This document shows, piece by piece, positions 24,749 to 34,433 of a DNA stretch of 64,000 nt (positions are counted from its first letter, which is position 1; every line of letters starts with the position of its first letter). This DNA is from Pelobium manganitolerans (GTDB lineage: Bacteria; Bacteroidota; Bacteroidia; Sphingobacteriales; Sphingobacteriaceae): the NCBI RefSeq assembly GCF_003609575.1, contig NZ_MBTA01000005.1:1819-65818 (forward strand), written 5' to 3'. A program made the translations under genes and the position numbers. Below the pieces are notes generated by a model, which had not been told where the DNA came from, made no database searches, and worked only from the letters and a program-made list of their open reading frames with translations.

Positions 24749-27574
24749 GTGTCAATTAACAAACTCTCCTTACAAAAAGAACAAAGCGGAATCAATATCC
24801 CCATGGGATATTTTTGGGCTATTTTCCTGATATGTATCGCGCCCACGGTGCTTTCTATGTTAGGGGTCGAGATTGCTTATGGCGGTTACCGCTTTTTCAG
24901 CTTCTCTAAAATTACAGAACAGGTAGCAACCGAGCTGATATTGGGTAAAACCTTTAGTACCATCTGGATTGTGTTCAGCATCGCGGTTGCCGCGTTCACC
25001 TGTTTGTTAACGCTTATTGATTTTAGGGTAAAAAACGATGTGGCGCCGCCTATTATTGGTTTGGGGATGTTATGCGTGGCATTTTTTGATGCCTTGCATT
25101 TATTAGTTGTTTTCGGTATTATAAAAACCAACATGTCGGTAGATACCGCCATATATATGAGCTGGTTTTTAGGCCGCATATTGCAGGTACTGCTGTTGAT
25201 GATAGGCACCTTGATGTTGCTGAGGCCAAACTACCGCGTGCCTGTGCTTGATCCAACCACGCGTCCTTCTTTAAAACCCGTTGCTTTAACATTCTCTTTG
25301 CTCACCTTCTTGGCGGTTTTTGCCCTGTTTACTTTAGAGAATGTCCGCGATATTTTTGTACAACGCGATTCTTTTTTTACGCATCCGCTAGAAGGGTTAA
25401 GCATTGCCCTTTACCTGATATGGGGTGCGCTAATGATGCCGCGCTTGCTCAAAAAAAACAGCGGTATTTTTTTCCAGATGCTGGTGCTGAGCATGATCCC
25501 GGCCATCTTTGCCAACGTGCATATGGCGGTGTTCTTCAAAAATTTTGATATCGAGTACAACGTTGCACAATTCCTCCGCTTCATCACCTATATTGTGCCT
25601 TTGCTGGGTATTAGCCTAACTTACTCGCGCAACATCACCAAACAGCACCAAATGAACATGATTTTGGACGAGGAGGTAAGGGCTAAAGAAAAAATCAGAC
25701 AAACCTTAGAACGCCGGCAAAACCTGTTGCAAAATGCCGAAAAGCTGGCTAATATGGGCAGTTGGGAGTTGGATGTAGAAAGCGGCGAAATTAACTTCTC
25801 TGATGCCCTGTATAAGATTTTCGGCTATATGCCCAACTCCATCTCGCCCGATTTGGAGCTGATGTATAACATGATTATCCCTAGCTACCGTGCAGATTAT
25901 AAACGTATGCTGGAAGAGGCCATTAAAAACCAATCATCTTTTAATACCGAGTATGAGGTGCTTTGGGTAAACGGCCAGCGCCGGTACATTTTAGCGCAGT
26001 GCCGCTACATCAAACCGGATAATAAAGTAATAGGTACCTGTTTGGATATCACCGAGCTGAAAGAAACCAGCCAAAAACTATCGCAAAACGAAGCCTTGTT
26101 AAAAGAAGCAGAATCTATTGCGCATAACGGAAGTTTTGAGTGGTTTGCCGGGATAGATCATTTTTTTTGGTCCGAGGAGCTGTTCCGCATCCACGGCTAC
26201 GAGCCAAACTCGGTAGAAATTACCATTAATTTTTACCAAAGCTTGGTGCATCCGGATGATATCGAAAAATGCAAAAGTTACCTCGAGAGCATGTTCAACA
26301 ACAAAACCAACTTCGCTTTCGAATACCGCATTGTCCGCCCCGATAAAAGCATCCGTTACGTGTACCTCACGGCAAAACTGGTGTTGGATGATGATGATAA
26401 CATCGCCAAAATTATCGGTAACCTGCAAGATATTACCGAACTGAAGAACGCGGCAATTTTAGTAGAAAAAACGGAAAGCATCTATAAAACCATTGCCAGC
26501 AACGTGCCAGATTCGATTGTGCTGATGTTTGACAGAAACCTAAAACTTTTGCTGTTTGATGGGCCTATCGTAAAAAGCTTTACCGAGCAAAACCACTTGC
26601 GCGAGGGCGCTTCTTTACAAGATTTGGTGCCAGAGGATGATGATACACCTTATCAGGATATTTTTGACCGTGCCTTCCGTGGCGAGGAAATACAGCAGGA
26701 GCGCGAGCTAAACCATCAAACCTTTATGATTGATTATAAACCGGTGAAAAATACCGCCGGTGAGGTTTTCAACGTAATGGTGGTGATGCATGATATTACC
26801 GAGATGAAAAAGGTGCAGAAAAGCCTGGAGCTAAAAGTGGAGGAGCTGAACAACTCTAATCAGGACCTGGAGCAGTTTGCCTACGTAGCCTCGCATGATT
26901 TGCAGGAACCTTTGCGTAAGATAAGGGCATTTGGTGACCGTTTGCAGAGCAAATTTAGCCAGGACATTGCCGAAGAAGGCCTGGATTACATCAAAAGGAT
27001 GCAAAACGCTTCCGAACGTATGCAAACCCTGATTGATGACCTGCTCACCTACTCGCGCGTTACCCGTACAGACGAAGGTTTTGTGGAGGTGGATTTGCAC
27101 GAAGAGCTCCAAAAAATCATCGAAGATTTAGAGTATGCCATAGAAAAGAAAAACGCCACCGTTGATTTAATGGTAAACCATAAAATTAATGCGGTGCCGG
27201 GGCAAATACGCCAGCTTTTCTTAAACCTGCTTAGCAATGCTATTAAATTTACCAAAGAGGGCGTGCAGCCTGTGGTAGAGATAAAAAGCGAGATTTTAAA
27301 AGGAAGCGAGCTCTATAATCCGGATTTGGAAGCCAACAAAGACTATTGCCGCATCAGCATCAAAGACAACGGCATCGGCTTTGACCAACAATATGCCGAT
27401 AAAATTTTTGAGCTGTTCCAGCGCCTGCACACCCGTAACGAGTACCAAGGTACCGGTATCGGGCTGGCCGTATGCAAAAAAATTGTAGATAAACACAACG
27501 GGCATATTGCCGTAAACAGCGCATTAAACCACGGTACAACATTTATCATTATCTTACCATTACAGCAGTTTTAA
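24749..27574 (+). CDS. MASE3-PAS-PAS-PAS hybrid sensor histidine kinase
   Basis: 941 aa starting with GTG; no better ATG lies near. The first 290 residues hold about seven membrane helices with the look of a MASE3 sensor domain. Three PAS domains follow (about 320-440, 450-565, 580-690); the first two have the GSWELD and GSFEWF starts of PAS_3 type domains. HisKA has YVASHDLQEPLRKI with His716, and the ATPase domain has NLLSNAIKFTKEG, DNGIGFDQ and GTGIGLAVCKK. The SHDLQEPL box is that of the phytochrome-like kinase group. It probably phosphorylates the single-receiver protein encoded next and/or the upstream NtrC regulator. Signal unknown. Confidence 0.92.
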   Translation: MSINKLSLQKEQSGINIPMGYFWAIFLICIAPTVLSMLGVEIAYGGYRFFSFSKITEQVATELILGKTFSTIWIVFSIAVAAFTCLLTLIDFRVKNDVAPPIIGLGMLCVAFFDALHLLVVFGIIKTNMSVDTAIYMSWFLGRILQVLLLMIGTLMLLRPNYRVPVLDPTTRPSLKPVALTFSLLTFLAVFALFTLENVRDIFVQRDSFFTHPLEGLSIALYLIWGALMMPRLLKKNSGIFFQMLVLSMIPAIFANVHMAVFFKNFDIEYNVAQFLRFITYIVPLLGISLTYSRNITKQHQMNMILDEEVRAKEKIRQTLERRQNLLQNAEKLANMGSWELDVESGEINFSDALYKIFGYMPNSISPDLELMYNMIIPSYRADYKRMLEEAIKNQSSFNTEYEVLWVNGQRRYILAQCRYIKPDNKVIGTCLDITELKETSQKLSQNEALLKEAESIAHNGSFEWFAGIDHFFWSEELFRIHGYEPNSVEITINFYQSLVHPDDIEKCKSYLESMFNNKTNFAFEYRIVRPDKSIRYVYLTAKLVLDDDDNIAKIIGNLQDITELKNAAILVEKTESIYKTIASNVPDSIVLMFDRNLKLLLFDGPIVKSFTEQNHLREGASLQDLVPEDDDTPYQDIFDRAFRGEEIQQERELNHQTFMIDYKPVKNTAGEVFNVMVVMHDITEMKKVQKSLELKVEELNNSNQDLEQFAYVASHDLQEPLRKIRAFGDRLQSKFSQDIAEEGLDYIKRMQNASERMQTLIDDLLTYSRVTRTDEGFVEVDLHEELQKIIEDLEYAIEKKNATVDLMVNHKINAVPGQIRQLFLNLLSNAIKFTKEGVQPVVEIKSEILKGSELYNPDLEANKDYCRISIKDNGIGFDQQYADKIFELFQRLHTRNEYQGTGIGLAVCKKIVDKHNGHIAVNSALNHGTTFIIILPLQQF

Positions 27575-27575
27575 T

Positions 27576-27992
27576 ATGGAGAAGCTTTTTTGGATTGCCG
27601 ATGACGACCCGGATGATAGAATGATTATTAACGATGCTTTTAGCGAAAGCGCCTATTGCGATCAGCTGGCTTTTTTTGAAGACGGCGAACAGCTTTTACA
27701 AACCTTAAAAAAGAAGCTGGCAACTGCACCGTCCACTGTGCCAGCCTTGCTTATTTTAGATTTGAATATGCCCAAAGTAAATGGGGTAGAGGTACTGCAA
27801 TCGATTAAAAAGAATAAAAGCACCAGTGGAATTCCGGTTGTAATTTTATCCACCTCTAAAAGCGAGCGCGATAAAGAGAAAGCAATAAAATTAGGAGCCA
27901 ATGAGTTTATCACAAAGCCTATCAGCTTTGATATGATGGTAGAGATAACGCGTAATTTAATTGAAAAATATGGCAAGTATGAAACCAGTTAG
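27576..27992 (+). CDS. Single-domain response regulator (Rcp1-like)
   Basis: 138 aa, only a receiver domain. Acidic residues in IADDDPDDR, phosphoacceptor Asp62 in LLILDLNMPKVNG, Thr/Ser in VVILSTSKSERD and Lys in GANEFITKPISFD. It starts 1 nt after the kinase stop and overlaps the next gene. Such proteins pair with phytochrome-type kinases and act by protein contact rather than DNA binding. Confidence 0.93.
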   Translation: MEKLFWIADDDPDDRMIINDAFSESAYCDQLAFFEDGEQLLQTLKKKLATAPSTVPALLILDLNMPKVNGVEVLQSIKKNKSTSGIPVVILSTSKSERDKEKAIKLGANEFITKPISFDMMVEITRNLIEKYGKYETS

Positions 27993-29439
27993 CGTATTGC
28001 TTGTAGATGATGATGAGGACGATTATATCCTAACACGTGATATTTTTGCCGACATCCCGAAGAGCGAAAATTATAAGTTAAGCTGGGTAAATAATTATGA
28101 AGAGGCCATCAACGCCATGTTGAAGAGCCATTATGATATTTACTTGGTAGATTACCGTTTGGGCAAATACACTGGCTTGGATTTGCTGCATGAGGCGATA
28201 AAATCTAATGTGGACGAGCCTATCATCATTTTAACGGGCAAAGGAGACGCTAAAGTAGATGAAGATGCTTTAGAAACCGGCGCAGCCGATTATCTGGTGA
28301 AAGATCAGATTAGTCCATACGCCATTGAACGTTCTATCCGCTATGCGCTAAAACATAAACGCGCTTTAAAAGCGCTCCGCGAAAGCGAAAACAAGTTCCG
28401 TATTATTTTTGAGCGCTCTAAAGAACCTTTTTTAATCATGGATTCTTTAGGAGGCATACGGGATGTAAACCACGCCGGTTTAAAACTTTTGGGCTATGGT
28501 AAAGAAGAGCTGTTGGAGCTTAACGGCACCCAGCTCTTTTACAACCGTAAACAGGCCATAGATTTTTCGGACGCGTTGGACCGCAACGGTGCCATCAACG
28601 ACTTCCAAACAGAGTTGATTTCGCGCGATCACGAGATTAAGAAAGTATCTATCTCGGCTTTCTTGCAGATAGACCAGCACGCTACGGAAGAACTTTATTA
28701 TTGCATTATCCACGATATATCCGGCCGTTTAGAAGCCGAAAAAACCGCCGTAACTACCGAAAAAGCCGCCGTTACCGCACGCGTGGCCAAAAGCTTGGCA
28801 AATGAGATTACCAACCCGCTTTCAAACATCAATTTATCTTTAGATCAGCTTAACTTGGAGCTAAACAGCGAAGATAATGAGGCGGTGAAGCTTTACCTGG
28901 ATATTTTGAAAGCCAACACAGAACGCATTAGCCTATTGATAAGTGATTTTGTGAACGCCACACAAATTGTAGAACTTACCGCCGAACCGCGGGCTTTGAC
29001 AGTAATGCTAAACGAAAGTTTGGACTTGTTGCAAAGCCAGTTTGAAAAGCAGGGGGTACAGGTTCATCAGCAACAGCAAGACGAAAACATTTTTATAAAT
29101 GCAGACTATGAGCGTATTGTAAATGCTTTCTCCAATATACTGAGCAACTCTTTAGAGGCCGGAGCAACAGAAATAAACGTAAACGTGCTTAAAGAAGGCA
29201 ATTACGCGGTTATAGAATTGCATGACAATGGCCATGGCATAAGTGACGAAAATAAAAGCCATGTGTTCGAGCCTTTTTTTACCACCAAAAGCAGAGGAAC
29301 GGGATTGGGCTTAACCGACGTTCAAAAAACAGTAATAAACCATAAGGGGAAAATTAATTTTACCAGCAAAGAAGGGGCAGGTACGGTTTTTACGTTAAAA
29401 TTGCCTTTAAGTACACAGAGTTTAAACTGGGACGTTTAG
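27970..29439 (+). CDS. Receiver-PAS-histidine kinase-like protein with His replaced by Asn
   Basis: 489 aa from the ATG at 27970 (a second ATG at 27979 is equally possible; the TTG at 27961 is less likely). The receiver at 1-125 has phosphoacceptor Asp61. A PAS domain follows (about 137-255). The dimerisation helix reads SLANEITNPLSNI, where the family has AHEIRNPL: the phosphorylated His is Asn278 (codon AAT at 28801-28803, one base from CAT). The ATPase domain is intact (FSNILSNSLEAGA, DNGHGISDENK, GTGLGLTDVQ). Autophosphorylation at the usual place is therefore impossible. It may act as a phosphatase, a scaffold or a heterodimer partner. Confidence 0.88.
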   Translation: MASMKPVSVLLVDDDEDDYILTRDIFADIPKSENYKLSWVNNYEEAINAMLKSHYDIYLVDYRLGKYTGLDLLHEAIKSNVDEPIIILTGKGDAKVDEDALETGAADYLVKDQISPYAIERSIRYALKHKRALKALRESENKFRIIFERSKEPFLIMDSLGGIRDVNHAGLKLLGYGKEELLELNGTQLFYNRKQAIDFSDALDRNGAINDFQTELISRDHEIKKVSISAFLQIDQHATEELYYCIIHDISGRLEAEKTAVTTEKAAVTARVAKSLANEITNPLSNINLSLDQLNLELNSEDNEAVKLYLDILKANTERISLLISDFVNATQIVELTAEPRALTVMLNESLDLLQSQFEKQGVQVHQQQQDENIFINADYERIVNAFSNILSNSLEAGATEINVNVLKEGNYAVIELHDNGHGISDENKSHVFEPFFTTKSRGTGLGLTDVQKTVINHKGKINFTSKEGAGTVFTLKLPLSTQSLNWDV

Positions 29440-29490
29440 CTTTGTTAAAAAAATGTTTTAACATAAAGGATTTGTTTCTTTAAATAAACT

Positions 29491-29498
29491 TATATTTG
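29491..29498 (+). promoter_or_regulatory. TAnnTTTG -7 box
   Basis: TATATTTG, 23 nt before the ATG at 29522, with a TTTG at 29471-29474 in the place of a -33 element. Confidence 0.6.
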
Positions 29499-29521
29499 AA
29501 ACATATTTTCAATAAATTAAG

Positions 29522-30481
29522 ATGAAGAAAAATTTACTTTGTTTATTGGCTTTAGCTTTTGCAGGTACTGCAATGGCACAAAGCCAGCCCGCCACAAAAG
29601 CGAAGACTTTTGGAGGCCGTGATCAGTACAAAACATTCGCTTTAGGCATCAATGCCGGTGCTTTAATGCCGGTGGTGGCTACTGGTGGTTCAAATGACTA
29701 TACCAATTGGAACGCAGAAGTGGGCTACGGCGTAAAATTAACCAAATCTCTATCACATGTTTTCGGATTGCAAGGAAACCTATTGTTCGGTAAGCTTTCC
29801 GGAAATAATGATGATGCAGCCGGAGGCATAGCCAACGGTGTAAGATCATACGAAACCAAAATTGCCTACGGTGCCGATTTGAGAGGAAACTTCAATTTAG
29901 GTTCTATCAACTTTTTAAGCCGTACCAACAACATTAATTTCAACGCTTCTTTAGGTTACGGTTTGCTAGCCTATGCACCAAGCGTGGTTACGGCGGCTAA
30001 CACCGTTATCGATTGGAAAGGCAAAGCCCAAGGCGGTAATGATTACATTAAAGAAGCTTATATCCCGGTGGGCCTAGGCATAAAGTTTAAAATTAGCGAC
30101 GCCATTGCCTTTGATTTAGGTTACACCGCTTATTTTGTAGACGGCGATAACTTAGACGCTAGCTATGCTAAACCAACCTCAAAAGATAAATTCTCTTATG
30201 CTTCTGCAGGTTTAGATTTCGCTTTAGGTGCTAAATCAAAAACAAACATCATTTGGGCAAACCCAATTGCTACCATGTACGATGAGCTAAAAGACAATAC
30301 TTTGAGAGATGAGGTAAAACAACTGGATGGCAGAACCAAAAAGGTAGAGGATACCGTAAGCGAGCTTAAAAAAGATAGCGATGGCGACGGTGTGGCAAAC
30401 CAATTTGATAAGTGCCCTAACACGCCAGCTGGCGTTAAAGTTGACGGTGCTGGATGCCCTTTGAACGTGCTTAATCCGTAA
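29522..30481 (+). CDS. Outer-membrane beta-barrel, truncated OmpA paralogue
   Basis: 319 aa with a signal peptide ending AMAQ (residue 20). The barrel (about 35-235) is closely similar to that of the 485-aa OmpA protein at 44817: both share KTFGG, GGSND, LSHVFGL/FGHVFGL, NDYI(K/R)(E/Q)AYIPVG and LGYxAxFxDGDN. It ends after one thrombospondin type 3-like calcium motif (DSDGDGVANQFDKCPNTPAGVKVDGAGC given in parts). The peptidoglycan-binding OmpA domain is absent, and the stop is followed by its own terminator, so the truncation is settled. It is probably a porin-like protein not tied to the wall. Confidence 0.85.
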   Translation: MKKNLLCLLALAFAGTAMAQSQPATKAKTFGGRDQYKTFALGINAGALMPVVATGGSNDYTNWNAEVGYGVKLTKSLSHVFGLQGNLLFGKLSGNNDDAAGGIANGVRSYETKIAYGADLRGNFNLGSINFLSRTNNINFNASLGYGLLAYAPSVVTAANTVIDWKGKAQGGNDYIKEAYIPVGLGIKFKISDAIAFDLGYTAYFVDGDNLDASYAKPTSKDKFSYASAGLDFALGAKSKTNIIWANPIATMYDELKDNTLRDEVKQLDGRTKKVEDTVSELKKDSDGDGVANQFDKCPNTPAGVKVDGAGCPLNVLNP

Positions 30482-30502
30482 AAGAAATTATCATGATATA
30501 GA

Positions 30503-30529
30503 AGCTCCGAAAAATTCGGAGCTTTTTTT
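30503..30529 (+). terminator. Intrinsic terminator
   Basis: AGCTCCGA / TCGGAGCT stem, 5-nt A-rich loop, then seven T. It ends the truncated OmpA gene. Confidence 0.92.
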
Positions 30530-30562
30530 GTTTACAGCCTATTTGTTCACCAATTCATTTTT

Positions 30563-31573
30563 ATGTCCATTTTTACTGATAAACAAAGAAATAACATTGT
30601 TCTTGCATCGCTCATTCTGTTGGGTGGCGTTATATTATACAGCTTGCGCGAACTGTTCAACGCCTTCTTAGGGTCTATTTTACTATACACTTTATTTAAA
30701 CCTGTTTACAATTACCTCATCTGCAAAATTGGCAAAATATGGTCGGCGGTGGTGGTCATCCTCAGCTCCTTTATTATTATCGTTATCCCTTTTTTCACGC
30801 TAAGCTATATGGTGCTAAACCGGCTTACAGATTTAAAAGGGAATAATTTTAAGGTGAAAGGCTACATCTCGCGTTTGGATGACTTTGTGGGCTCAAAATT
30901 TAACCAGCCCCATATGGTGCAAAAATATGTGGACAAATTCAGCGCTTTTGTGCAGGACCTTTTTCCGTCAATGCTCACCGGCGCCTTGGGCATATTTTTA
31001 ACTGTAACGGTGATGTACTTTATCCTATACTTTATGCTGGTGCAGTCCGAATCTTTTGAAGGCAACGCCCTGCGTTACGCGCCCATGCAAAAGGACCAAG
31101 CCTTGCAGTTTGCGTCAGAACTGCGCAACACTACCTATTCAAATATATTGGGCCAGGGCGTAATTGCTTTGGTGCAAGGCCTGTTGGTGGTGCTGTGCTT
31201 TTTTATAGTAGGCATTAATGATGCTATTTTTTGGGGCATCATCTCTTTCTTTTTAGCCTTTATGCCCGTGATAGGCGCACCGCTCATCACTTCACCGGCG
31301 GCGGTTATCCTTTTGTTAAACGGACAAACATGGCAGGGCATTTTTGTAGCGGCTTTTACGCTCGTTATTTTGGTAAATATCGATAATGTCATCCGCTTTA
31401 TGATCAACAAAAAGTTGGCAGACACGCACCCTATTATTACTGTGGTAGGTGTTATCATCGGTTTGCCTTTGTTCGGTTTCCCGGGATTGGTTTTTGGCCC
31501 CTTATTGCTTTTGTGGTTTATCCATCTGGTAAAAATCTACGAAACCAACAAAGTAGCCGTAGAACAAACATAG
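30563..31573 (+). CDS. AI-2E family permease, second copy
   Basis: 336 aa integral membrane protein with about eight hydrophobic segments. Hallmarks: FFLAFMPVIGAPLITSPAAVI, then LVNIDNVIRFMINKKLADTHPIITVVG, and a final glycine-rich LVFGPLLLLWFIHLV segment. It differs clearly from the copy at 7763 (different loops, no shared long identities), so the two are old paralogues. Substrate unknown. It is followed by the YtxH-like gene 86 nt later. Confidence 0.87.
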   Translation: MSIFTDKQRNNIVLASLILLGGVILYSLRELFNAFLGSILLYTLFKPVYNYLICKIGKIWSAVVVILSSFIIIVIPFFTLSYMVLNRLTDLKGNNFKVKGYISRLDDFVGSKFNQPHMVQKYVDKFSAFVQDLFPSMLTGALGIFLTVTVMYFILYFMLVQSESFEGNALRYAPMQKDQALQFASELRNTTYSNILGQGVIALVQGLLVVLCFFIVGINDAIFWGIISFFLAFMPVIGAPLITSPAAVILLLNGQTWQGIFVAAFTLVILVNIDNVIRFMINKKLADTHPIITVVGVIIGLPLFGFPGLVFGPLLLLWFIHLVKIYETNKVAVEQT

Positions 31574-31658
31574 TTTTTAATAAATGATGTTTATCAACCT
31601 GTTTGGCAAGGTATTTTCTTATCTTAACCATAAATAGCAACCTTTAAAACAAAATAAC

Positions 31659-31925
31659 ATGAAAGACAATTCAAGAACACTTATTGCGCTTTTGGCAGGT
31701 GTTGCCGCAGGTGCCGCGTTAGGATTATTATTTGCGCCAGAGAAAGGTGCGGATACCCGCGATAAATTATCAGAATCGCTAAAGAATTTAGGCGACAGCA
31801 TCCGCGAGCGTGCGGCCAGTGAAATCGACAACCTTAGCGATTTTAAAGATAAAGTAGTAAGCAAAATAAAAGATAAAATTAAAACCGAAGAAGACGAATA
31901 TGTTGACGGTGTAAGCAACGTTTAA
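31659..31925 (+). CDS. YtxH domain protein
   Basis: 88 aa. One hydrophobic N-terminal segment with the glycine-rich YtxH signature: LIALLAGVAAGAALGLLFAPEKGADTR (key part GAALGLLFAPEKG). The rest is a charged helix. YtxH proteins are small general-stress membrane proteins of unknown mechanism. First gene of a tight trio with the holin-like gene (6 nt gap) and the 144-aa gene (no gap). Confidence 0.85.
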   Translation: MKDNSRTLIALLAGVAAGAALGLLFAPEKGADTRDKLSESLKNLGDSIRERAASEIDNLSDFKDKVVSKIKDKIKTEEDEYVDGVSNV

Positions 31926-31931
31926 TAGCTG

Positions 31932-32285
31932 ATGATGGAGAAAAACGATATGAATAAGGATGATCTGTTCGAAAGGGCCAAAGACTATATCCAAACTTAT
32001 ATAGAGTTAAAAAAGCTAACGCTTATCCAATCTGTGGTGAAAGCCGTTGGCGGTTTGGTAAGCGCTTTGGCTTTAGCGATTGTCGTTTTCTTTTTCGTGG
32101 TTTTTCTAAGTGTTGCACTAGGCTGTTACCTGGGTGAGGTGCTAGGAAGCATGTCGAGCGGATTTTTTATAGTTACCGCATTTTACCTATTGCTAGCTAT
32201 TATTGTGCTGCTGATACGCGTAAACTACATCCAAAACCCTGTAATTAACGCATTAATCAAAAACATTTTTAAAAAGGGCGAATAA
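31932..32285 (+). CDS. Putative holin-superfamily membrane protein (DUF1469/PspE-like)
   Basis: 117 aa. Amphipathic N-terminus (DYIQTYIELKKLTLIQSVVKAVGGL), then two membrane helices (ALALAIVVFFFVVFLSVALG and FFIVTAFYLLLAIIVLLI) separated by a short GEVLGS loop, and a basic tail. This layout is that of the Actinobacteria/Bacteroidetes phage-holin III-like family found next to YtxH genes. No lysis function is implied by context. It is fused into a stress operon. Confidence 0.75.
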   Translation: MMEKNDMNKDDLFERAKDYIQTYIELKKLTLIQSVVKAVGGLVSALALAIVVFFFVVFLSVALGCYLGEVLGSMSSGFFIVTAFYLLLAIIVLLIRVNYIQNPVINALIKNIFKKGE

Positions 32286-32720
32286 ATGGAAACTCCAATT
32301 ACAAACATGCAACAGCTACAAGCCCGCATCACCTTGCTGCAACTCAAAAAAGTGGAAGATGAAGTGTACTTTAACCAAAAATTTACTGCCATTAAAGAGA
32401 AAATATTGGCGCCGGTGAATTTTGTTAAAGGTCTTTTTGCGCACAAATCATTACAGGGCCATGCCGATTGGGCGACACGTTTCGGGCGCATTTTTGTACC
32501 CATGTTGCTAAACCGTACAATTTTACGCAAACAAGGGGTGGTTATTAAAGCTGTAGCTTCACTGCTTTCACAAAAATTGGTAAAGCCTTCTTTGTTTAAC
32601 ACCGAAGTTTTGGCCAGTTGGGTAGATAAGGCAACTTCCTTTATTAAACGTAAAACTAAAAAGGAACGGCGCTACGGTGCCGATGATTACGGTATACCGC
32701 CAGAAAGCGAAACGGCTTAA
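32286..32720 (+). CDS. Hypothetical protein of the YtxH operon
   Basis: 144 aa, no hydrophobic segment long enough for a membrane helix. N-terminal coiled-coil-like helix (LQARITLLQLKKVEDEVYF), then a basic, aromatic middle and a basic tail ending KERRYGADDYGIPPESETA. Family not known to me; similar genes accompany YtxH in related genomes as far as I recall. The ATG follows the previous stop by one base, so it is translationally coupled. Confidence 0.65.
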   Translation: METPITNMQQLQARITLLQLKKVEDEVYFNQKFTAIKEKILAPVNFVKGLFAHKSLQGHADWATRFGRIFVPMLLNRTILRKQGVVIKAVASLLSQKLVKPSLFNTEVLASWVDKATSFIKRKTKKERRYGADDYGIPPESETA

Positions 32721-32726
32721 AATCTA

Positions 32727-32758
32727 AAAACCGATTCTCTTGAGGAATCGGTTTTTTT
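32727..32758 (+). terminator. Intrinsic terminator of the YtxH operon
   Basis: AAACCGATTC / GAATCGGTTT stem with a 7-nt loop and seven T. It may also serve the convergent gene from the other side. Confidence 0.92.
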
Positions 32759-32785
32759 ATTGAACTACGCGTGATTTTGTTTGGT

Positions 32786-34125
32786 TTACATCAACCTCGG
32801 GTACCAACGTAAATAAAACTGTATGGCCATAGGGTTTTTACCATACAAATTGTTTAAACGCCCATCCGCATTATAAAAGGTAATTTGACTGCCACCGGCA
32901 AGTTTGGTTTGTGCAATATCAAATAAGTCGTAATTAAAACCCATAGTAAAGGCATTTACCGGAAAAACGGCATCGTGCCCAAAAACGCTCTCATCTAAAG
33001 ACAGTTCTTCGATTCCTTTTTGTACCCATTCGTACCTGCCGTGCAAGGCCAACTTTTTATAGCTCCATTCGCCTTCTAACAAAGCGGCGTTTTCTGCGTC
33101 ATGGTGCGCAGCTTTATTCATACCCCATACCGCAGTTGTATTTAACCTACTTTCTGCGCCCAACTCAACACTGTAAATGGCAGAGGCGGTAGTTCTCTTA
33201 ATATCTCCGGCATGTAATATCTCCGGATGTTTCACAAAAGCCTGCGATACCTGTAAAGCCCAGTTTTTAGACGGATTGTAAGATAGTCTTCCGCTAAAGC
33301 TATCAAAGCGTGGTTTGTCAAAGTCGTAACGGTGTTCGTCGGGCTCTCTGCCTGTAAAAGAGGATGCTTCTACTTTAAATTTCCCATAACGGAAGCCCAG
33401 TGTTGCCACGCCGAAAGTCACATGCGTCGCATCAATCCAGTGGTGCGTAATGGGTGCATCTGGGTTGGCCAGTGCCGATGGCCGGTGCATAAAGGCAACC
33501 GGACCTAAGGCAGGTTCGCCCGGATAAGCCAGATAAACAAACACATCTGTTTTTTGTGACAGGGCATGGCTGTAGCTTACAGAAAGTTCTGAAAAAAGAT
33601 CATGCGGATGTTGACGGTCAACAATGGCTTTGCCTTTATAAGCCTCGCCACTTTGAAAAAGTAAAGGGTAGCCGTCTCCGCCACCAAGTGGCGCGTCTAA
33701 AGATAGCATGCTGCCAAAACGGAACTGCCCGTTTTTACCCACCTGCCTCTGCCCCATAAACATTAGCCAGTTGGGCGCGTCAAATTCGCTGCCTCCGCGC
33801 GTACCCTTATTGTTAAAATCTTGGTTGTTATAACGCACAAATAAATTTCCGTGCAACATGTACATCCATTTGGGCGTATGGAACATTACGCCGTTCATCG
33901 GCGAGGCATCAGGTAGCCAGCCGTGCCAGATCCGTTCCGGCTCATGGGTAGGTTTAATGAAAAGGAGTGGCTCATGGCCACATGCTGGTTAGTATGCGCT
34001 TCCGCGGTACTGTCGGCATGTAAATGCTGTTCTTTAACCTGCGTTTCGGTATGGTGTTGATGTTGTGCTATAGCCTCGCTGAGGGTGAAACATAGCAAGG
34101 CGATAAGGGAGCTTAGAATTTTCAT
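32786..34125 (-). pseudogene. Outer-membrane protein gene with a single-base frameshift
   Basis: Two frames join into one protein of about 446 aa. Frame 1 (34125 down to 33920) has a signal peptide (MKILSSLIALLCFTLSEAIAQ region), a His-rich stretch (HQHHTETQ) and SRNGSGTA. Frame 2 continues WLPDASPMNGVMFHTPKW to a barrel-like C-terminus (YLRWYPRLM). The natural reading SRNGSGTAWLPDASPM is restored by adding one base near 33920-33921. No homopolymer is at the site, so a real mutation is more likely than for the hydratase gene, though an error is possible. The His-rich head may bind metal. The function is unknown. Confidence 0.82.
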
Positions 34126-34433
34126 CTCTAGTAATTTTGTTATCGTACAAAAATCGCTAATCGGCCCTTTGGTGCTGTTATATAATTTTAGATACTTTTT
34201 GTAAGATTTGGGCGGGATGAAAGGCGGACTACGTTACGTTCAGTTGTAAAATGTTGGGAATACGTATCTGAACCGCATGTTAGGAACCGCTATAACGGTA
34301 TAAAGCAGTAATGGCCTGCAACTCTTCTTCTTTGGCCAATTCTATTTAGTGCCTGTTTTTAGATTAAGGATTATTTTTGCCTAAACGCAAATAAAATGCA
34401 ATTTTTAAGAATAGGTCATATTTTGTTGCAGTT
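34126..34433. other. Spacer without a gene
   Basis: About 300 bases with AT-rich sequence. I see no gene, repeat or clear promoter, apart from the region that must hold the start signals of the minus-strand gene at 34125. Confidence 0.4.

Noticed and set aside
31932-32285. Holin-like gene as a prophage remnant
   Set aside because: It sits in a tight operon with YtxH and has no other phage genes around; this family is common in non-phage stress operons.
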